Shown here in pieces: positions 59,298 to 64,000 of a DNA stretch of 64,000 bases. This DNA comes from Phycisphaerae bacterium (GTDB lineage Bacteria; Planctomycetota; Phycisphaerae; Phycisphaerales; SM1A02), in contig JAEUIT010000018.1 of the NCBI GenBank assembly GCA_016795035.1, positions 1 to 64,000 on the forward strand. Reading direction: 5' to 3'. A model generated the notes under the pieces. It ran no database searches. It was not told where the DNA came from and worked only from the letters and a program-made list of their open reading frames with translations. The position numbers and the translations under genes were made by a program. The number at the start of each line of letters is the position of its first letter. Positions within the stretch are counted from its first letter, which is position 1.

Positions 59298-60490
59298 AGT
59301 GGTTCGCGATCAAGATGCTCTTCGGCGACTCCGCGAAGTTCTACGGAATCCTTCTCGGCCTCACGTTCGCCTCGCTCCTGATCTCGCAGCAGAGTTCGAT
59401 CTTCGTCGGGATCATGAGCCGCACCTACGGCTTCATCCGCGACACCAGCCAGCCCGACCTCTGGGTCGTCGACGCCGACCGGATGTTCGTCGACGACCAG
59501 AAGCCGCTGCGCGACACCGAAGTGGATCGCGTTCGCAGCGTGAGCGGCGTGGCCTGGGCGGTGCCGCTCTACAAGGGCCTTCTCGCCGCGAAACTCCCGA
59601 CCGGCGAGCGCGAGACCGTCGACCTCGTCGGCATCGACGATGCCACGTTGATCGGCGGCCCGCCCCGCATGATCGTCGGCAGGGTCGAAGACCTGCGCCT
59701 GCCCGACGCCGTCATCGTCGACGAAGCCAGCATCGCGACGAAGTTAGCCGTGCCGAAAGACCTTCCGGTCGGCGAGTCGCTGCGCACGTTCGATCCGAAC
59801 GCGGACGTGCCGCGTCGCCCGATCGCGGTCGGCGACGTGCTCGAGCTCAACGAGCGCCGCGCGGTCGTCGTGGGCATCGCGCGCACGACGCCCACCTTCC
59901 AGAATCAGCCCGTCCTCTACACGACCTACTCGCGCGCGAAGCAGTTCTCGCCGCCCAATCGGCGCACCGTCTCGATGGTGCTCGTGAAGGCGCTTCCGGG
60001 CATCGACATCGAGACGCTCCGCAAGGCGATCGAGCATGAGACAGGCCTTCTCGCGTTCACGCAGGATGCGTGGTCGTGGCGCACGATGATGTACTGGCTG
60101 AAGCAGACGGGCATCCCCATCAACTTCGGCATGGCGATCCTGCTCGGCTTCCTCGTCGGCGTCGCGATCGCCGGGCAGATGTTCTACAACTTCACGCTCG
60201 ACAACCTGAAGTACTTCGGCGCGATGAAGGCCATGGGCGCAAGCACGCCGCGACTCCTCTCGATGGTCGCGCTGCAAGCCAGCGTTGCAGCCGTCATCGG
60301 GCTCGGCATCGGCCTCGGCGCGACCGCCGCGTTCGGCTTCCTCATCCCCGGCAATCGTCTCGCGTTCCGCATGATCTGGCAGATCCCGGTGATCACCGGC
60401 GTCGCGGTCATGGTCATCTGCGTCGGCTCCGCGCTCCTCTCGATGCTGCGGGTGGTGCGTCTCGACCCTGCGGAGGTCTTCAAGTCGTGA
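59294..60490 (+). CDS. DevC-like ABC exporter permease
   Basis: A 398-residue FtsX/MacB-fold permease: one N-terminal helix (about 18-38), a large periplasmic domain (about 45-265), then three helices (about 277-300, 325-355, 367-388). The C-terminal segment LDNLKYFGAMKAMGAS is the ATPase-coupling region typical of DevC. DevC works with DevA (ATPase) and DevB (membrane fusion protein); both follow here. The GTG start overlaps the DedA stop. DevBCA exports heterocyst glycolipid in cyanobacteria; here a lipid or small-molecule substrate is possible but unknown. Confidence 0.92.
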   Translation: MKWFAIKMLFGDSAKFYGILLGLTFASLLISQQSSIFVGIMSRTYGFIRDTSQPDLWVVDADRMFVDDQKPLRDTEVDRVRSVSGVAWAVPLYKGLLAAKLPTGERETVDLVGIDDATLIGGPPRMIVGRVEDLRLPDAVIVDEASIATKLAVPKDLPVGESLRTFDPNADVPRRPIAVGDVLELNERRAVVVGIARTTPTFQNQPVLYTTYSRAKQFSPPNRRTVSMVLVKALPGIDIETLRKAIEHETGLLAFTQDAWSWRTMMYWLKQTGIPINFGMAILLGFLVGVAIAGQMFYNFTLDNLKYFGAMKAMGASTPRLLSMVALQASVAAVIGLGIGLGATAAFGFLIPGNRLAFRMIWQIPVITGVAVMVICVGSALLSMLRVVRLDPAEVFKS

Positions 60491-61179
60491 GCGCGTCCGC
60501 GGTCCGCATTCGAGGGCTGACGAAGACCTTCGGCACGGGCGACAGCGCCGTCCACGCGCTGCGCGGCGTCGACCTCGATGCGCTCTACGGGCAGGCGACG
60601 TACCTCGTGGGACCCTCGGGCTGCGGCAAGACCACGCTCATCTCGATCATCGCCGGACTCCTCCATCGCGACGGCGGCGAGCTGGAAGTCCTCGGCACCG
60701 ATCACGCGACGTTCCGCGCCGGTCAGCTCACGCGCTGGCGCAGCGAGAACGTCGGCTTCATCTTTCAGGCGTTCAACCTGATTCCGCAACTCACCGTTGC
60801 CGAGAACGTCGCGGTGCCGCTCGTCATCCGCGGCGAGTCGCGGCGGCGCGCGGTCGCGAAGGCCGAGGAGCTTCTCGAGAAGGTCGGGCTCGGCGGACGC
60901 GCGAAGGCGAAGCCGACGAAACTCTCGGGCGGCCAGCAGCAGCGCGTCGCGATCGCCCGCAGCCTGGTGCACGATCCGCGCATCCTCGTGTGCGACGAAC
61001 CGACGAGCGCGCTCGACGCCCAGACCGGCCGGCGCGTGATGGACCTGATCACCGCGGTCGCGCACGGGCCCGATCGCGCGGTGATCGTCGTCACGCACGA
61101 CGATCGCATCTTCCATCTCGCCGATCGGGTGGTGCACATGAATGACGGCACAGTGACGAAGGTTGAGGTGAAGGGATGA
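60487..61179 (+). CDS. DevA/MacB-type ABC exporter ATPase
   Basis: A 230-residue ATPase: Walker A GPSGCGKTT, Q-loop FIFQAFNLIPQLT (typical of the LolD/MacB/DevA group), signature LSGGQQQRVAIARS, Walker B ILVCDEPTSALD and switch VVTHDDRIF. The GTG start overlaps the permease stop, and its stop overlaps the fusion-protein start, so translation of the three is coupled. Confidence 0.95.
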   Translation: MSASAVRIRGLTKTFGTGDSAVHALRGVDLDALYGQATYLVGPSGCGKTTLISIIAGLLHRDGGELEVLGTDHATFRAGQLTRWRSENVGFIFQAFNLIPQLTVAENVAVPLVIRGESRRRAVAKAEELLEKVGLGGRAKAKPTKLSGGQQQRVAIARSLVHDPRILVCDEPTSALDAQTGRRVMDLITAVAHGPDRAVIVVTHDDRIFHLADRVVHMNDGTVTKVEVKG

Positions 61180-62240
61180 TGAACGTTCGCTACATCGCGC
61201 TTCCGATCATCGCGCTTGCAGGCATCGGTCTCGCCGCGGCGCTCGTCAACAAGCAGAATCAGCCAATCCCCGCGCCGCCGATCCCCGTCGCGCCGAACGC
61301 ATCGCCCTACGTGGATCGCATCGCCGGCATCGGAAGCGTCGAGCCTTCGAGCGAGATCGTGAAGGTCGGTGCACCCGCCGCCGGCCTCGTCGAGCGGGTG
61401 GCGGTGCGCGAAGGCCAGACCGTGAAGGCCGGCGACGTGCTCTTCGTGCTCGACCAGCGCGAGTTCGCCGCACGGCTCCAGAGCGCGGAGGCGGATCTCC
61501 ACGTTGCACAGGCGAAGCTCGCCCGCCTCGACGCGCGGCCGTGGCCCGAGGACGTCGCGCGCGCGGAGGCGCGGCTCGCCTCGCGCCAAGCCGCCTACGA
61601 CGACGCCCGCGGCCGCCTCGCGCGGCTCGACAACGTCGGACAGGACGCCGTCGTCACCGCGAACGAGCGGCCGACGCTCGAGTTTCAGGTGCGCACGCTC
61701 GAAGCGCAGGTCGCCGAGGCGAAGGCCGACCTCGCGCAGGTGAAGCGAGGGACGTATCCCGAGGAGCGCGAGGAAGCGCTTGCCGCCATCGCGCTCACCA
61801 CCGCCCGCCGCGACGAGGCGCGCACCTCGCTCGAGCGCATGACCGTCAAGAGCCCGATCGACGGCACCGTGCTCCGCGTCGACATCCGCGACGGCGAGTA
61901 CGCGCCGGCCGGACCGCAGGCGCCGACGCTCGTCGCCATCGGCCTACTCTCTCCGTTGCACCTGCGCGTCGAGATCGACGAGCTCGACGCGTTCCGGTTC
62001 GATCCGTCGCGCCGTGCCGTCGCGATGCTCCGCGGCGTCGTGAAGCGCGAGTTCCCGCTTCGATACGTGCGCACCGTCCCGCAGATCCAGCCGAAGCGCA
62101 CCGTGACCGGCGACATGGGCGAGCGCATGGACACCCGCGTCATGCAGGTGATCTACGCCATCGATCCGCCGGCGGACGGCGCGCCGATCACGCTTCTCCC
62201 CGGCCAAGTGCTCGACGCGTTTATCGAGCGCGCTCAGTGA
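61176..62240 (+). CDS. DevB/HlyD-type membrane fusion protein
   Basis: A 354-residue periplasmic adaptor: N-terminal membrane anchor (about 6-25), split biotinyl-lipoyl domain (GLVERVAVREGQTVKAGDVL at about 70-90 and SPIDGTVLRVDIRDGEY near 230), a coiled-coil hairpin in between (about 100-215) and a beta-barrel domain. It completes the DevC-DevA-DevB exporter. No outer-membrane TolC gene is in the window. It converges with the potassium channel gene, overlapping by 7 bases. Confidence 0.94.
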   Translation: MMNVRYIALPIIALAGIGLAAALVNKQNQPIPAPPIPVAPNASPYVDRIAGIGSVEPSSEIVKVGAPAAGLVERVAVREGQTVKAGDVLFVLDQREFAARLQSAEADLHVAQAKLARLDARPWPEDVARAEARLASRQAAYDDARGRLARLDNVGQDAVVTANERPTLEFQVRTLEAQVAEAKADLAQVKRGTYPEEREEALAAIALTTARRDEARTSLERMTVKSPIDGTVLRVDIRDGEYAPAGPQAPTLVAIGLLSPLHLRVEIDELDAFRFDPSRRAVAMLRGVVKREFPLRYVRTVPQIQPKRTVTGDMGERMDTRVMQVIYAIDPPADGAPITLLPGQVLDAFIERAQ

Positions 62241-62962
62241 TGCTCGTGCGGCGTCGGTGACTGCGGCGGCGTGAGGCTGAGCGACACGAGCCGCGAGATC
62301 ATCGTGGCAAGGAAGAGGACGCCCACGATCGCCTCGAGCATCGCCAGCATGCGCGCGACATTCGACGCCGGCAGGATGTCGCCGTAGCCCATCGTGGTCA
62401 GCGTCACGAAACTGAAGTACGCGGACGTGAAGCCGCCGAGCAGGACGTGCGTGTCGGGATCGATGCCGTTCACGAACGCCTTCGCGTCGTATGCGGCGAC
62501 GATCTGATAGAGGAGCGCCCACGCGAGGCCGAGCATCAGGTAGACCGAGAGACCTGCGCAGAGCATCTCGGTGTCGACGACGTGCGCGCGCACGATGATG
62601 CGCTGGAGCTGGACGATCACGAGCACGACGAAGACGAGCGTCGTCGCCTGCGGCAAACCGGGCGGCAGTAGGTCGGGCGCAAGGTGCAACGCCCATCGCC
62701 CGAGGAACGGCGGCAGGACGAGGATGATCGACAGGATCAGCGTCCGACGCCGCACGCCCATGACCGCGAGCGCCGAGACCAGGATGTACGTCATCAGCAC
62801 CGACTCGACGACGCCGAGGGCCGTACTCAACTCCGCGAACGGCGAGAACACGAGGAAGGTGATCAGCGACACGAGGAGCTGCACGGACGTGAAGCGTCGG
62901 ACCCGCGCGCGCCGCAGGAACCGCAGAATCGCCCAATTCTCTTTGGAGTACGAACTCATCAT
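62234..62962 (-). CDS. two-pore-helix potassium/ion channel protein
   Basis: A 242-residue membrane protein. The C-terminal third is an Ion_trans_2 pore: a helix, the pore loop YFSFVTLTTMGYGDILP with the selectivity filter TMGYGD, and an inner helix. The N-terminal part has four or five further helices and a basic RRARVRRF start, so it resembles a six-helix channel with no voltage-sensor Arg series visible. No cytoplasmic regulatory domain is attached. It is coupled with the DUF486 gene (ATGA overlap). Confidence 0.88.
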   Translation of the reverse strand: MMSSYSKENWAILRFLRRARVRRFTSVQLLVSLITFLVFSPFAELSTALGVVESVLMTYILVSALAVMGVRRRTLILSIILVLPPFLGRWALHLAPDLLPPGLPQATTLVFVVLVIVQLQRIIVRAHVVDTEMLCAGLSVYLMLGLAWALLYQIVAAYDAKAFVNGIDPDTHVLLGGFTSAYFSFVTLTTMGYGDILPASNVARMLAMLEAIVGVLFLATMISRLVSLSLTPPQSPTPHEHH

Positions 62963-63372
62963 GAGGCATCCTTCGCCGTTTCAGCCGCCGCCGTCGCGCC
63001 GTCGTCGGAGTGCCCGCGGCGCGGCGAACCGAACGCGAAGGCCACCACGACGGCCGCCAGGATCAGCACCATCGCAAGCGACTCGTTCCAGCGCGGCGCT
63101 TCCTTGAACTGGAACCATGCGAAGACGAGGAACACGCCGAGCGTGATCACTTCCTGAAGGATCTTGAGTTGGGCCAGGCTGAAAAGGCCATATCCATATC
63201 GGTTCGCCGGCACCTGAAGGCAGTACTCGAAGAACGCGATTCCCCACGACGCGAAGATCGCGATCCAGATGGGGGCCTTGTTGAACTTGAGGTGCCCGTA
63301 CCAGGCGTACGTCATGAAGACGTTCGAGGCAACGAGGAGAAGCACGGTGACGAGCGCAGGCGGGAGCTTCAT
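62959..63372 (-). CDS. DUF486 (DMT-like) small membrane protein
   Basis: A 137-residue protein with four membrane helices and DUF486 signatures: SNVFMTYAWYGHLKF, SWGIAFFEYCLQVPANRYGY and LKILQEVITLGVFLVFA. DUF486 belongs to the drug/metabolite transporter superfamily; function unknown. The C-terminal about 25 residues form an Ala/Asp-rich extension beyond the usual domain. The start at 63372 precedes the channel gene with a 4-base overlap at its stop. Confidence 0.93.
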   Translation of the reverse strand: MKLPPALVTVLLLVASNVFMTYAWYGHLKFNKAPIWIAIFASWGIAFFEYCLQVPANRYGYGLFSLAQLKILQEVITLGVFLVFAWFQFKEAPRWNESLAMVLILAAVVVAFAFGSPRRGHSDDGATAAAETAKDAS

Positions 63373-63438
63373 GGATCGGTGGCACGGTACCGCTCGACGG
63401 CGCTCCTCACAAAGCGTGACCCGTCATGCGTGCGTCGG

Positions 63439-63444
63439 TATGCT
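63439..63444 (+). promoter_or_regulatory. putative -10 box (TATGCT) of the FKBP-like gene
   Basis: TATGCT ends six bases before the ATG at 63451, matching the leaderless pattern seen at other genes. No -35 is obvious. Confidence 0.45.
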
Positions 63445-63450
63445 GATCGC

Positions 63451-64000
63451 ATGCTCGAACGATCCCTTCTCACCTGTGGGTGCGGCACCCTCGCCGCCGT
63501 CGCGGTCGCGCTTCTTGCGGGTTGCCACTCGGGCGGCTCGAAAGCACAGGAGTCCGCGGTCGTGAACGCGAACGACGCGTCGCGCTTCGCCTACGGCGTC
63601 GGCTACACGCTCGGTCAGGATGTGCGTGCCGGCCTCGAGGCCGACGGCCTCAAGCCCGACATCGATCTCGTGGCCGACGGCTTCGAGGACGCGCTCAAGG
63701 GCACCTCGCCGGACATGCCGAAGGCCGAGCTCGATCGCGTCCTTCGTTCGGTGCATCGCGTGCTTCTCGATCGGAGCGCGAAGAAGGCCTACGCGGAGGA
63801 CGCCCAGTTTCGCGCGCTCGCCGACGCGAACGCCGCGCGCAGCGCCGCCGCGATCGCCGCATTCTCCTCGTTGCCGGGCGCCCGCATGGTGCGCGAGGGC
63901 GTGTACGAGATCGTGGTGAAGTCGGGCGGCAACGCGAAGCCCGCCCTGGGCGAGGTCTACGTTGCCGACTTCAAGATGTCCCGCGCCGACGGCACCGTGA
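63451..64000 (+). CDS. partial FKBP-type peptidyl-prolyl isomerase-like lipoprotein
   Basis: The gene begins at ATG 63451 and runs off the right edge after 183 codons. The leader ends in lipobox LAGC (Cys about residue 25). Residues about 43-130 match the FKBP N-terminal dimerisation domain (ASRFAYGVGYTLGQDVRAGL, then VADGFEDALKG). The region from about 145 would start the catalytic FKBP domain, but only its first strands are visible (REGVYEIVVKSGG). It probably acts as a periplasmic folding catalyst or chaperone anchored to a membrane. The missing C-terminus leaves activity undecided. Confidence 0.8.
   Translation, partial: MLERSLLTCGCGTLAAVAVALLAGCHSGGSKAQESAVVNANDASRFAYGVGYTLGQDVRAGLEADGLKPDIDLVADGFEDALKGTSPDMPKAELDRVLRSVHRVLLDRSAKKAYAEDAQFRALADANAARSAAAIAAFSSLPGARMVREGVYEIVVKSGGNAKPALGEVYVADFKMSRADGTV

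Overview
The window is a G+C-rich (roughly two thirds by eye) bacterial chromosome segment, densely packed, with many 4-base start/stop overlaps. Several features point to the Planctomycetota, probably Phycisphaerae or a close relative. A secreted beta-helix protein ends in two short dockerin-like aspartate repeats (DLDNSGTIDGADLG type). A TPR protein carries two RNA polymerase alpha-CTD domains. An ECF sigma factor is paired with a membrane Ser/Thr kinase. There are a DUF1570 peptidase, a zinc-ribbon membrane protein, and TonB/OprB genes that imply an outer membrane. The assignment is an inference from gene content; no rRNA is present. I see no prophage, transposase, IS or CRISPR array, and the window reads as ordinary core chromosome.

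Layout. 0-3.3 kb: methylcitrate-cycle genes prpC and prpB flanking a CpcT/CpeT-like lipoprotein. 3.4-6.4 kb: ECF sigma factor plus membrane Ser/Thr kinase. 6.6-13.8 kb: coiled-coil membrane protein, DUF1570 peptidase, SpoIID-like lipoprotein, TPR/alpha-CTD protein and zinc-ribbon membrane protein. 13.8-17.1 kb: MATE exporter, a 166-bp inverted-repeat element, and an orphan short NuoG. 17.1-23.1 kb: AddA and AddB. 23.2-31 kb: mscL, a pair of ketosynthase-like genes with a small membrane protein, a hybrid histidine kinase, class II DAHP synthase and tRNA-Leu(UAG).

31-51 kb is dominated by proton-motive-force coupling modules. DoxX, VWA, ExbB and two ExbD are on the plus strand. A minus-strand series then encodes a secreted beta-helix protein, TPR protein, TonB-dependent receptor, DUF3450, long ExbB (TtpC-like), ExbD, TonB and TPR protein. 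A third set follows: ExbB, two ExbD, a large TPR protein and DNA polymerase IV. 51-64 kb: a SemiSWEET-like protein, ECF sigma/anti-sigma pair, OprB porin plus NMT1/SsuA-type ABC importer, TerC, DedA followed by a DevC-DevA-DevB exporter, a potassium channel, DUF486, and the start of an FKBP-type lipoprotein.

Two signals cut across the genes. First, the octamer CTGCAACG occurs 48 times, against about 2-3 expected by my hand estimate. A right-extended form, GCAACGYGGAG, occurs 21 times where less than one is expected. Nearly all copies lie inside genes, in several reading frames, often forcing unusual codons. This looks like a genome-wide functional oligomer (uptake-, Chi- or methylation-like). 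Second, at least seven genes have a TANNNT box ending 6-7 bases before the start codon, the geometry expected of leaderless transcripts.
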